DNA of 64,000 nucleotides from Paludibacter propionicigenes WB4 (GTDB lineage Bacteria; Bacteroidota; Bacteroidia; Bacteroidales; Paludibacteraceae). Positions 8,492-20,808 of this stretch are shown here, piece by piece. Position numbers and translations under genes: made by a program. The notes under the pieces were generated by a model. That model was not told where the DNA came from, made no database searches, and saw only the letters and a list, made by a program, of their open reading frames with translations. Every line of letters begins with the position of its first letter. Position 1 is the stretch's first letter. The stretch is taken from NCBI RefSeq assembly GCF_000183135.1, contig NC_014734.1:682001-746000 (forward strand), in the 5' to 3' direction.

Positions 8492-9679
8492 ATGTTTAAA
8501 TCTAAAGACAATATAAATATGGAAAAATTACTTCAATTTATCTCAAGAGAGACAAAGGGAGAATGCTATAGATCATTTAAATTCTGCCATGATATTCTTG
8601 CAATGCCATCAATTGCCTACGAAGATAAACCAAATGAAAAGATTAATCTTAAAGAATATGGAGAAACAGAAAACTCACCATACACGCGTGATCTAACTAA
8701 AAAAATAAAACAATTTGAAGGGACTGCACCACTATTTAGATATTTTCTTGATGGAACAAGAAGAACGTATAAGATTGATGATATTGAATATCAAAAAAAG
8801 GTTTTCCCAATTATTGCGGGACAAATTGGAGTAGGATGTTGTGAGCGAGTAGATAGTTCAACGTTCAGAAAAGTTGAACTAGAACATAATCTAGTTCTAT
8901 CTTTGCCTAGTTATGCTTATGCTGATGGCCACAAACCAGAATTATTTTTTAATTCACTCACTGATAAAATCAATCAAATTGGAAGCTTAAAAAGATATAA
9001 TTTGATTTTTTCGAAAATTCTCCCTTATGATTCGAACAAACTACCTGTAGGAGAGACATATGAAAATAAAGGAATTGCAAAAATTCAAAGTGAAATGATT
9101 GATAGTGAAAAAAAAATCGTCGCAAAGCTTACCTCAAGAAATCTACTAAATCAAGATAATTATTTGATTAAAGATGGCTCATTACAATATAAGGCAATGA
9201 AAACAGGAGATTTTAGAGAGATTTCTAAGATCAGGAATAATTATCGATGTGTAATTGGAGTTTCAAAGCAATTTAACCCAGAATTGCTTAAAGATAAAAA
9301 TGATAAGAGTAATGCAAGTGTTATTGCACACTTACCTTTATTCCACAGAACCCCGGCATTTATGTATGCACCAGGAGAACAATTTGGGGATGCAAGATTT
9401 GCAGTCTGGTATGTTAGAATACGAGATAGCAAATTTACAGATACTCCCTTTTCCGGAGTACTAAAAATAGAAAAAATGTTAATGACGGGAAATGAAAGCG
9501 AAAACGGATTGGAAACTGATGAAGTTGATTTGATCAGCTTAAATGTCATTAGAGAGCGTAACCCCGTTTGTTATGGCAGTGACAATCGTTGGGCAAACCA
9601 TTTATATCCTGTATATTTAACTGAGAAATTTATAAAAAGCCAATATATTAGTGATTTACACTTTTTAAACTTATTCTAA
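8492..9679 (+). CDS. NurA-like nuclease
   Basis: NurA proteins are RNase H-fold 5'-3' nucleases that work with HerA translocases in DNA end resection, and related pairs occur in phage-defence loci. The 395-residue product shows the first NurA motif (RYFLDGTRRTYKI, Asp87), a GQIGVGCCER segment at about 110-120, a GVSKQF motif (Lys259) and a C-terminal NRWANHLYPVYL segment. The open frame starts at 8492, but the ATG at 8519 (MEKLLQFISRE) is an equally good start. The next gene begins one base after the stop codon, so translation is probably coupled to the HerA-like gene. Codon use is much more AT-rich than in flanking genes. The NurA call rests on motif pattern plus the HerA neighbour. Confidence 0.7.
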   Translation: MFKSKDNINMEKLLQFISRETKGECYRSFKFCHDILAMPSIAYEDKPNEKINLKEYGETENSPYTRDLTKKIKQFEGTAPLFRYFLDGTRRTYKIDDIEYQKKVFPIIAGQIGVGCCERVDSSTFRKVELEHNLVLSLPSYAYADGHKPELFFNSLTDKINQIGSLKRYNLIFSKILPYDSNKLPVGETYENKGIAKIQSEMIDSEKKIVAKLTSRNLLNQDNYLIKDGSLQYKAMKTGDFREISKIRNNYRCVIGVSKQFNPELLKDKNDKSNASVIAHLPLFHRTPAFMYAPGEQFGDARFAVWYVRIRDSKFTDTPFSGVLKIEKMLMTGNESENGLETDEVDLISLNVIRERNPVCYGSDNRWANHLYPVYLTEKFIKSQYISDLHFLNLF

Positions 9680-9680
9680 T

Positions 9681-11348
9681 ATGAAAATCATAGGTAAAGT
9701 AGTAGCAACAGAAAAGAATCCAACCACAATTGATGATTTTTATTTTTGGACTGACAAAAAGAGGCAATTAAAACCTTTTGATGTTATCGTTGTAAAGCAT
9801 ATTGAAAAATCAGAAACTTATGGAGTAATTGAAGAAATTTCTCACATTACAGACGCGCCAAGTTATCTAGCTGGTTTTATTTCTAGTGATTTCGGCGATG
9901 TGGAGCATCAGCCATTAACTGAACGCATTGGAATGAACTATGTTAAATGTAGGGTTGTTGGTAATACAAAAAATATATATACACCAGTATTAGACAGTTC
10001 AGATGTATTATTAGCAGATGAAGATCAAATTAAAGAAGCTTTAGGTTTAGCTGAAGTCAAAAACCCACTACCTGCTGGTTATATTGAAATGTATGAGGGT
10101 GAAAATAAAAAAACAATTCCTGTACATTTTAATTCTCATTTTTTAATTGGTCCTGAGGGAGCTCATTTAAATATATCAGGGATTTCTGGACTTGCATCAA
10201 AAACGTCTTATGCGATGTTTCTAATGAAAGCAATTCAAGACAAATACTTAAAAGATAAAAGTGAAGAATCTGTAGCTTTCGTAATGCTAAATGTCAAGGG
10301 TAGAGATCTGCTTTCTGTTGACGAATTTAACTCAGATAAGGAGTTAGTCGAAAATGAAATATTTCCGGTATACGATTTATTGGATTTAGAGAAAAAACCT
10401 TTTGAAAATGTTAAGTACTTTTATCCATATTCTAAAGAAATAGCGCCAACTACTTATGCACAAGTTTCGGATGTCAAAAGCCAAATAAATAGAGGGAGTG
10501 CGTTCCAATATAAATATGTTTTTGAAGATGATAGAGAAAGCATAGATTTGTTGTTTTCAAATGTTGATGACCCAAATGAAACAATGGAGTCGATTGTAAA
10601 CTATATATCAACTGGTCAAGGTAAATTTAGCAACATTACTTCATGGGAAGAGCTAAAGAAAACACTATACGAACAGACTCAAACAGGGAATAAAGATAAT
10701 AGTGGAAAAGAAATAACTGTATTAAGTTGGAGAAAATTCTATCGTTTATTTAATAAATCTTATGAGAAAAATAAATCTCTTTTTGCTAATCGTTGCTGTG
10801 ACCAGCATGAAGTACGTTTAAAAGATCAAATTCAAAATATTGAGAAAAACGATGTCTTCGTAATTGATATTGCAAAATTAGATGAAGAAACACAAGGTTT
10901 TGTTTTTGGAGATGTTATGAGGGCAATTTATGATCTCAAACTAGGAACAACTGAGAGAGAAGAAAAAGAAATTCCCTCTAAGATTGTCATATTTATTGAT
11001 GAGTTAAATAAATATGCATCCAACGAGATCCCGAAAAGCTCACCTATATTGAAGCAGTTACTTGATATTACTGAAAGGGGGCGTTCTTTAGGAATAATCT
11101 TATTTGGTGCAGAGCAATTTATAAGTGATATACACAAACGTGTGAAAGGAAATTGCTCTACTTTAGCCTATGGAAGAACTAATGTTATAGAAATATCTAA
11201 AAGTGACTTTCAATTTGTACCTCATGTCTATAAATCTATGCTTACAAGATTAAAACAAGGTGAATACATATTGCAGAATCCAATATTTCGTTCGCTAATT
11301 AATATCAAATTCCCCAAACCAATATATAAACAACATAAAAATGGATAA
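9681..11348 (+). CDS. HerA-like DNA translocase ATPase
   Basis: HerA-family ATPases form hexameric rings that pump DNA and drive NurA or other effector nucleases. The 555-residue protein begins with a HAS-barrel-like domain (about 1-95; GVIEEISHITDAPSYL). It then has the ATPase core with a P-loop region at 167-175 (GISGLASKT), Walker B at 435-441 (IVIFIDE, Asp440 and Glu441) and a following RGRSLGIILFGAEQF segment typical of the HerA/FtsK clade. The P-loop reads GxxGxxxKT, not the usual GxxGxGK[ST]. Lys174 and Thr175 are kept, so activity is plausible. The last codons overlap the start of the next gene by 8 bases. Confidence 0.82.
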   Translation: MKIIGKVVATEKNPTTIDDFYFWTDKKRQLKPFDVIVVKHIEKSETYGVIEEISHITDAPSYLAGFISSDFGDVEHQPLTERIGMNYVKCRVVGNTKNIYTPVLDSSDVLLADEDQIKEALGLAEVKNPLPAGYIEMYEGENKKTIPVHFNSHFLIGPEGAHLNISGISGLASKTSYAMFLMKAIQDKYLKDKSEESVAFVMLNVKGRDLLSVDEFNSDKELVENEIFPVYDLLDLEKKPFENVKYFYPYSKEIAPTTYAQVSDVKSQINRGSAFQYKYVFEDDRESIDLLFSNVDDPNETMESIVNYISTGQGKFSNITSWEELKKTLYEQTQTGNKDNSGKEITVLSWRKFYRLFNKSYEKNKSLFANRCCDQHEVRLKDQIQNIEKNDVFVIDIAKLDEETQGFVFGDVMRAIYDLKLGTTEREEKEIPSKIVIFIDELNKYASNEIPKSSPILKQLLDITERGRSLGIILFGAEQFISDIHKRVKGNCSTLAYGRTNVIEISKSDFQFVPHVYKSMLTRLKQGEYILQNPIFRSLINIKFPKPIYKQHKNG

Positions 11349-12894
11349 TACAACGCCAATTATAGGAAAAGATGTAATTGAATCCTTAACGATTGGAATG
11401 TACGAAGATAGTAGATTTATCTATCGCGAATATATTCAGAATTCAGCAGATCAAATAGATAAAGCTGTTGCGCAGGGTTTGATTAAAAAAGAACAGGAAG
11501 AAATTCACATTTCAATTAATCAGGATGAGAAAAATGTGGAAATTTATGACAATGCCACAGGAATATCTCAAAATGAAGCATTGCCAATACTTCTTAATAT
11601 TGCTCAATCTACTAAACAAAGAGGAATTGACAAAGGGTTTAGAGGAATTGGTCGATTAGGAGGGCTAGCATATTGTGAAAAACTAATTTTCGAAACTTCT
11701 TATAAAGGAGAAGATACCAAAACAACATTAATATGGGATGCTACTTTGCTCAAAGAAATAATAAATGACCGTAATGAAAAAGAGGATGCTGTTTCAGTTA
11801 TTCAAAAAGTTACAACATCGGTAGTTTCTAAAGAAGACTCCAATAAACATTATTTTAAAGTAATTCTTGAAGGAGTTACAAATGAAGATTTATTAGATAA
11901 GAAGAGTGTTGACAAATATTTATCAATGGTTGCACCTCTACCATTTCCAAGCAGGTTTATTTATAAATCCCTTATTTATGATGAATTAAAAAAAGAAGGA
12001 TTATTGTTAGATGAATATAGAATTTATTTGAATACGGAACAACTGTATAAAGGTTATTCAACAACTATTTATAAAGGGGAGGATAATGACAAAAGAAAAG
12101 AAGATGAAATTTTATATATAGAATTCTTTAAGGAATATGCTAAAGATGGACAACTGCTATTTTGGGGTTGGCATAGTATTTCAGGAAAAAATCAATCGCT
12201 AAATCAAATTAATTATTCAAGAGGATTTCGCTTAAGAAAATCAAATATACAAGTTGGGGATGAATTCACATTAATTAAACTACAAAGGGATAAAAGGTTT
12301 CAATTTTATTTTTTTGGAGAAATTCATGGAATTCATTGTGATTTAATTCCTAACTCAAGAAGAGACTACTTTTCCGAAAATAAAATATCTTTAGAATTTG
12401 ACCAAAAACTAAAACAGTTTTTTCATAAAAACATAAATGATCTATGTCGCACAGCTTCCGATTTAAATAGTTCCTTGAAAAAAATTGAAGAGCTAAGAAC
12501 ATTTGATGAAGAATATAAGATAAAGAAGGAAATTGGTTTTACAAACAAAACAGAACATCAGGAGTATAAAGAGAAATTTGAAAAAAAATTAGATGAGGCT
12601 CAAAAAGCACAAAATAAAATAAATAAAATAAAGACAGGTTTTAGTAACATTGAAAATCATCCAGTAAATAAAATTTTACAAAGTGTCGTCAGTTCAGATT
12701 CAATAAATATATATAAACTTAAGCCTGAAATAAATGATCCGTGTGGTAAAACGAAATTTCGTACAGATAATCTAAGTGGTTTAAACAAAGAACAACGTAA
12801 ACTAATTGCAAGAATATTTGGAGTAATAAGTGATGTATTAGATAAAGAGACGGCAGAAAATGTAATACAAAAAATAGAAGAAGAACTTAAATAG
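11341..12894 (+). CDS. GHKL (Hsp90/MORC-type) ATPase
   Basis: The 517-residue protein has an N-terminal GHKL ATP-binding domain. The N box is at Glu30-Asn34-Asp37 (REYIQNSADQID), the G1 box at Asp70 (DNATGIS) and the glycine-rich lid at 99-108 (GFRGIGRLGG). In G1 the usual DxGxG is DNATG, with alanine for the first glycine. A middle domain follows, then a charged coiled-coil stretch near 400-440 and a C-terminal domain. MORC- and Hsp90-like ATPases of this type act as ATP-dependent clamps. MutL-like and MORC-like members appear in several bacterial defence loci. The 8-base overlap with the HerA-like gene implies a joint function. The substrate is unknown. Confidence 0.75.
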   Translation: MDNTTPIIGKDVIESLTIGMYEDSRFIYREYIQNSADQIDKAVAQGLIKKEQEEIHISINQDEKNVEIYDNATGISQNEALPILLNIAQSTKQRGIDKGFRGIGRLGGLAYCEKLIFETSYKGEDTKTTLIWDATLLKEIINDRNEKEDAVSVIQKVTTSVVSKEDSNKHYFKVILEGVTNEDLLDKKSVDKYLSMVAPLPFPSRFIYKSLIYDELKKEGLLLDEYRIYLNTEQLYKGYSTTIYKGEDNDKRKEDEILYIEFFKEYAKDGQLLFWGWHSISGKNQSLNQINYSRGFRLRKSNIQVGDEFTLIKLQRDKRFQFYFFGEIHGIHCDLIPNSRRDYFSENKISLEFDQKLKQFFHKNINDLCRTASDLNSSLKKIEELRTFDEEYKIKKEIGFTNKTEHQEYKEKFEKKLDEAQKAQNKINKIKTGFSNIENHPVNKILQSVVSSDSINIYKLKPEINDPCGKTKFRTDNLSGLNKEQRKLIARIFGVISDVLDKETAENVIQKIEEELK

Positions 12895-12900
12895 TTTATT

Positions 12901-14388
12901 ATGGAAGATATAAATGAAATATCGATTGAAAATGAACCGATTGAAAAAGATGGTGAAGGATCTAATTTCTATAAGTTCCAATTAGATGAATATAAAAACT
13001 TATCAAATTGTCACTTTGAATCCGTTAAACAAGTATCACTCTTCTTCAGGTATTATTTATTAATTTTAGCTGCTCCTGTATTTTTACTAACGCTATTATC
13101 TGATAATGGAAAAGGATTAACTGATCTATTTACTGGATTAAAACCGAAAATCTATTATGATGTTGCTTTCTTTTACTTTTCAGCAATTTCCATAATTGGA
13201 TTTTTTATATTATTATATATTGTAAACTTAAGACATGATGCTTTATTATATGCTAGAGCTGTGAACAAAGTTAGAAGATATTTCTATGAAAAATCTAATC
13301 TTAGTTTTAAGGAATATATGAATTATCAGGAACTACCTACAACATCATCAAAACCTAAATACTATGAAAAGACTTTTTTCTTTCCTCTACTGATAGTTTT
13401 TGCATTAATTAATTGCGGTTTTTTACATACAGCTTTTGCTTTGCATATGTGTGTATCTCCATATGTTTTTGGTTTTTCATATATAGGAGATATACCTATA
13501 ACGAATCAACTAACAATGTTGATTATATCTTTATTTTTATTATTGCATTTTGGCTTTTATGTATTACTTTCATATAGAAGACAGAATATCTATCTAAAAA
13601 ACTTTTCAATAGGTATTGATATTGATGGAGTTTTAAATAATCAGACAGAACATTTTATTAGTTGGATTAAAACTCTAACGGGAAAAGACATTGAAGCTAA
13701 TGCAATTAAAGAAATTCCAGTTAGTTTAAACCTAGGAATTGGTATAAGTGATTTAGAAGAAAGGCTTGTTTTCAATACAAAAGAGTATTGGGAATCTTTA
13801 ATTATTAAAGATAATGCAGCAAAAAGGATTAATGATCTTCAGAAGAGATTCGGATATAAAATTAAGTTTTTTTCATATCGTGATTGGCCACAATATGGGA
13901 GCGATGAAACGTATATAAAAAAAATAATAATTGAAAAAGGATTTACTCCTTTAAATAAAAAAGAAATATCGCATATTACTTCAAAATGGATAAATAACGC
14001 ATTTAACACTTCAAAGCCTCTTGTAAAAGAAAATATAATAGTATACTATTCAAAATCTGTATATTATTGTCTTCAGAAGATCTTTTTTAGTAGTAAGAAA
14101 AAGGTACTAATAGAAAAAGGAAATCCCTATATTTCTGACAGAAGATTTATGAGACACAATAGATATGCAATTATAAATAAAAATAGATTTCAATATGCAA
14201 ATAATAAAGGTTTTAAGTTTTTTGTTGAAGACACACCTGAGAATGCAATAAAGTTATCTGGATTATGCGATTATATTTTTATGTTTGACCAACCATATAA
14301 CCAAAAAGAGTATTATGATTTTCCTAAGAATGTAATCAGAGTAAAAACTTGGGATGATATTTATAAACAATTAAAAACATTGTGCTAA
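12901..14388 (+). CDS. Membrane protein fused to HAD-type nucleotidase domain
   Basis: The 495-residue protein has four predicted membrane helices (about 49-66, 87-107, 157-180 and 200-222). A cytoplasmic HAD-superfamily domain follows from about 236: motif I IGIDIDGVLNN (Asp240 and Asp242), a probable motif II FFSYRD, and a motif IV-like FFVEDTPENA (Glu443, Asp444). The HAD part is most like the 5'(3')-deoxyribonucleotidase (NT5C-like) clade, which would make it a nucleotide phosphatase held at the membrane. It begins 6 bases after the GHKL stop codon. I do not know this fusion from a named system. The substrate is not established, and a sugar phosphate is also possible. Confidence 0.62.
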   Translation: MEDINEISIENEPIEKDGEGSNFYKFQLDEYKNLSNCHFESVKQVSLFFRYYLLILAAPVFLLTLLSDNGKGLTDLFTGLKPKIYYDVAFFYFSAISIIGFFILLYIVNLRHDALLYARAVNKVRRYFYEKSNLSFKEYMNYQELPTTSSKPKYYEKTFFFPLLIVFALINCGFLHTAFALHMCVSPYVFGFSYIGDIPITNQLTMLIISLFLLLHFGFYVLLSYRRQNIYLKNFSIGIDIDGVLNNQTEHFISWIKTLTGKDIEANAIKEIPVSLNLGIGISDLEERLVFNTKEYWESLIIKDNAAKRINDLQKRFGYKIKFFSYRDWPQYGSDETYIKKIIIEKGFTPLNKKEISHITSKWINNAFNTSKPLVKENIIVYYSKSVYYCLQKIFFSSKKKVLIEKGNPYISDRRFMRHNRYAIINKNRFQYANNKGFKFFVEDTPENAIKLSGLCDYIFMFDQPYNQKEYYDFPKNVIRVKTWDDIYKQLKTLC

Positions 14389-14396
14389 ACACTATA

Positions 14397-16223
14397 ATGA
14401 CAAATAGAAATATCTTACTATTAGAACCAAATTATAAAAATAAATATCCTCCTATAGGATTAATGAAAATCGCCACTTATCATAGGATGTTAGGTGATAA
14501 CATAACTTTTTTCAAAGGAAATTTAAAAGACTTAGTCATCAAAAATATTACTGATTTATGTATTGATAAATTAAAAAAAATAGATAATTCAATCAATTGG
14601 TTCGAAAACCGAAATACAATTTCGGTTTTCATCAGAACTAAAAACCATAAACATTTAGAACAACTAAATATTGACAACTCAGATTATAAGATACTTATAT
14701 ATAGCTGCATAGAAAACTATAAAAATTACTATTCAAAAAAGTTATACGAGAAAGAACCATATTATGATAGAATATATGTTACTACTTTATTTACTTTTTA
14801 TTGGAAAATTACAATTGAAACAATAAATTTTTCTAAGAAATTAGTAAAAGACCTCAACGAGTTAAAAGTCGGCGGCATTTCGGCAACAATTCTTTCTGAT
14901 GATATAATAAAAGAAACTGGCATAACACCCAACAAAGGATTATTAGATAAACCAGGTATTCTTGATAAAGATAACGAAATTATTATTGATACTTTACCTT
15001 TGGATTATTCCATTTTAGATGAAATTGATTATAAATATCCTGAAAATGAAGCTTATTATGGTTATATGACACGTGGTTGTATTCGTAAATGTTCATTTTG
15101 TGCAGTACCAACTCTTGAACCTAGATACGATGAATTTATACCAATATCTCAATATATAGAAGAAACAAAATTAAACTTTGGAGAGAAACGGAACCTTTTA
15201 TTACTTGATAATAATGTGTTGGCATCACCAAGTTTTCCCAATATAATTGAAGAGATCAAGCAACTTGGATTTATAAAAGGTGGCAAGTATACTGAACCAA
15301 ATCAGCTCGAAATCTCAATTCGAAATCTCAAACTAGGGCTAAATGATAAAGCCTACATAAGAAGATCTTACACATTGCTTAGAAATTTACTAAATAAAAT
15401 CAAAGGAAATGAACAACAAAATTTTTATAATTTATTAGAGGATAATGATTTATTAAAACCTGAAACTGTAACAAAAGATAAATTATTAAATATCTATCCT
15501 CTGATTTCAGAACTATATACAAATCACTATAAACATTCTTACCGTTTGCGTTATGTTGATTTCAATCAGGGGGTAGATGCTAGACTAATTAATGAATCCA
15601 ATATAAAATTGTTGAGTGAAATTCCTATTCATCCTTTGAGAATTGCCTTTGATAGTATAAAATATAAAGAACAGTATTGTAACGCCATAAGATTAGCTGC
15701 AAAGTATGATATTAAGTACTTATCTAATTACATATTATATAATGATACAGATACACCTCTGGAATTATATTACAGATTAAAAATTAATATTGACTTAAGT
15801 GAAAGCTTAAATATAAGTATTTATTCATTTCCAATGAAATTTCATCCTATTGTTGGCGAAGATAGATTTAATAGAAATTATTTGGGGAAATATTGGAATC
15901 GAAAATTCATTAGATCGGTGCAAGCAATTTTAAATGTAACAAAAGGAAAAGTTGGAAAAGGTAGAAGTTTTTTTAATCGAGCATTTGGACAAAACGAAGA
16001 AGAATTCATAAAACTACTATATATGCCAGAATCTTACATCCTTTATAGATCATATTATGAAAAAAATGGAAAAACTGATACTTGGTGGAATGATTTTAAT
16101 TCTTTGAATGAACTCGAATTAATTGAAGCTAAAAACATCATTGAAAAAAATGATTTTAAGCATTGTGATACAATTACGAATAATTCAAAGATCATAAGAC
16201 TTTTAAAACATTACCTCATTTGA
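14397..16223 (+). CDS. Radical SAM protein of the B12-binding type
   Basis: The 608-residue product starts at the ATG at 14397, 8 bases after the previous stop; a GTG at 14382 would overlap that gene. The N-terminus ILLLEPNYKNKYPPIGLMKIATYHR is typical of radical SAM proteins with a cobalamin-binding-like domain. The [4Fe-4S] cluster motif CxxxCxxC is intact at Cys228, Cys232 and Cys235 (RGCIRKCSFCAVP). The C-terminal half (about 300-608) is not recognised. Such enzymes use a 5'-deoxyadenosyl radical to modify RNA, nucleotides or peptides; the substrate here cannot be inferred. It closes the five-gene island and shares its AT-rich composition. It is not a viperin-type sequence. Confidence 0.72.
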   Translation: MTNRNILLLEPNYKNKYPPIGLMKIATYHRMLGDNITFFKGNLKDLVIKNITDLCIDKLKKIDNSINWFENRNTISVFIRTKNHKHLEQLNIDNSDYKILIYSCIENYKNYYSKKLYEKEPYYDRIYVTTLFTFYWKITIETINFSKKLVKDLNELKVGGISATILSDDIIKETGITPNKGLLDKPGILDKDNEIIIDTLPLDYSILDEIDYKYPENEAYYGYMTRGCIRKCSFCAVPTLEPRYDEFIPISQYIEETKLNFGEKRNLLLLDNNVLASPSFPNIIEEIKQLGFIKGGKYTEPNQLEISIRNLKLGLNDKAYIRRSYTLLRNLLNKIKGNEQQNFYNLLEDNDLLKPETVTKDKLLNIYPLISELYTNHYKHSYRLRYVDFNQGVDARLINESNIKLLSEIPIHPLRIAFDSIKYKEQYCNAIRLAAKYDIKYLSNYILYNDTDTPLELYYRLKINIDLSESLNISIYSFPMKFHPIVGEDRFNRNYLGKYWNRKFIRSVQAILNVTKGKVGKGRSFFNRAFGQNEEEFIKLLYMPESYILYRSYYEKNGKTDTWWNDFNSLNELELIEAKNIIEKNDFKHCDTITNNSKIIRLLKHYLI

Positions 16224-16226
16224 TAA

Positions 16227-16427
16227 AATCATAAAACAAAGAAATACAAAGGAAATTACGACTATTTGCATCTTGAAATCCGTAAATCGTTCTACGATTA
16301 TGGATGTGCCAGTTGGTTGACGATGAATAAAACCGAACTGAACGAATTGTTTTATGACCCCATGACGTTTATGAAACACAATTTGGGAAGCAATGCAACT
16401 GATAAATCAAAAAATACTGGTAACTGA
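16227..16427 (+). pseudogene. Decayed gene fragment after the radical SAM gene
   Basis: An open frame without a start codon reads KYKGNYDYLHLEIRKSFYDY, then CASWLTMNKTELNELFYDP, and ends at TGA 16425-16427. It is protein-like and less AT-rich than the island genes. It looks like the C-terminal remnant of a gene cut by insertion or deletion at the island's right border. The family is not recognised. Confidence 0.5.
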
Positions 16428-16445
16428 TTACTTATAATTGGTAAA

Positions 16446-16625
16446 AACCCTTCCCCCTGCGGGTACTTCCCTTAAAAAGGGAAGATCATCCGGGTGCGTG
16501 GGTTTGTAGATGTTGAAATAGGTCTTGTGCAGGTTTGTGAATATAGCTTCTGATGATTAATTATAAAAAACCCGCGCCGGGTAATTGTCCCCTAGCCAAA
16601 GGGGACGAGCGCAGCGGAGGGGTTG
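16446..16625. repeat. 180-bp dispersed structured repeat, copy 1
   Basis: It contains the hairpins CTTCCCTTAAAAAGGGAAG and GTCCCCTAGCCAAAGGGGAC and ends GAGCGCAGCGGAGGGGTT. A second copy at 21136-21319 is about 90 percent identical in the same direction. The pair brackets the beta-galactosidase gene. Confidence 0.85.
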
Positions 16626-16756
16626 GAATTATATTTCAAAAAACAAATAGCCCGTTCCAAAACAAACAGAAAGAGTTGCAGATTAAATGCATTTAAGGCT
16701 ATAACGATTTGTAAGTTGACCAAACATTATTACTAACAATTGATTCCAACAACTGA

Positions 16757-16930
16757 AGTGTTTTTACATATTTGTCTCCAGAATACTTAGAAGCCAAACC
16801 ACCAAAAACACGTTTAGGAAGAAAATTAATTAGAAAGTTTAACTATTTAGAGCAAGATAAAAAATTAAAGTCGATACGCAACAATAATGTTTATAAAATA
16901 CAGACATTTAATGACTTCAAAGAACTTTAG
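16757..16930 (+). pseudogene. Second decayed gene fragment
   Basis: The frame after a TGA at 16754 reads SVFTYLSPEYLEAKPPKTRL and continues through LIRKFNYLEQDKKL to TAG at 16928-16930. It has no start codon. The sequence is coding-like and probably the end of a lost gene. The family is not recognised. The remaining sequence between 16428 and 17055 holds the repeat at 16446 and the promoter region of the next gene. Confidence 0.45.
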
Positions 16931-16979
16931 AGTATTTAAGTGGACACTCATGAAAGAATGTTCCTAAACACTTTTTACG

Positions 16980-17012
16980 AGTGCAAACCTTTGCACTATT
17001 TTTTTATCTTTG
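16980..17012 (+). promoter_or_regulatory. Palindromic operator and -7 box of the beta-galactosidase gene
   Basis: A perfect inverted repeat AGTGCAAAccTTTGCACT (16980-16997) lies just ahead of the -7 box TATCTTTG at 17005-17012. The palindrome occupies the place where the -33 element should be, so a dimeric regulator bound there would control initiation. No regulator gene is adjacent. Confidence 0.6.
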
Positions 17013-17049
17013 CGAAAAAATATTGTCTTCCATCAAAATAAAAACATAA

Positions 17050-20808
<3,759 letters not shown>

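Noticed and set aside
9255-9464. 69-codon frame inside the NurA-like gene
   Set aside because: It is a shadow frame of the nuclease gene on the same strand.
14397-16223. Viperin-type antiviral radical SAM enzyme
   Set aside because: The length (608 residues), the B12-type N-terminus and the absence of viperin motifs argue against it.
8200-16300. Prophage or integrative element
   Set aside because: There is no integrase, capsid, terminase, relaxase or tRNA-attached repeat. Only the composition suggests transfer.
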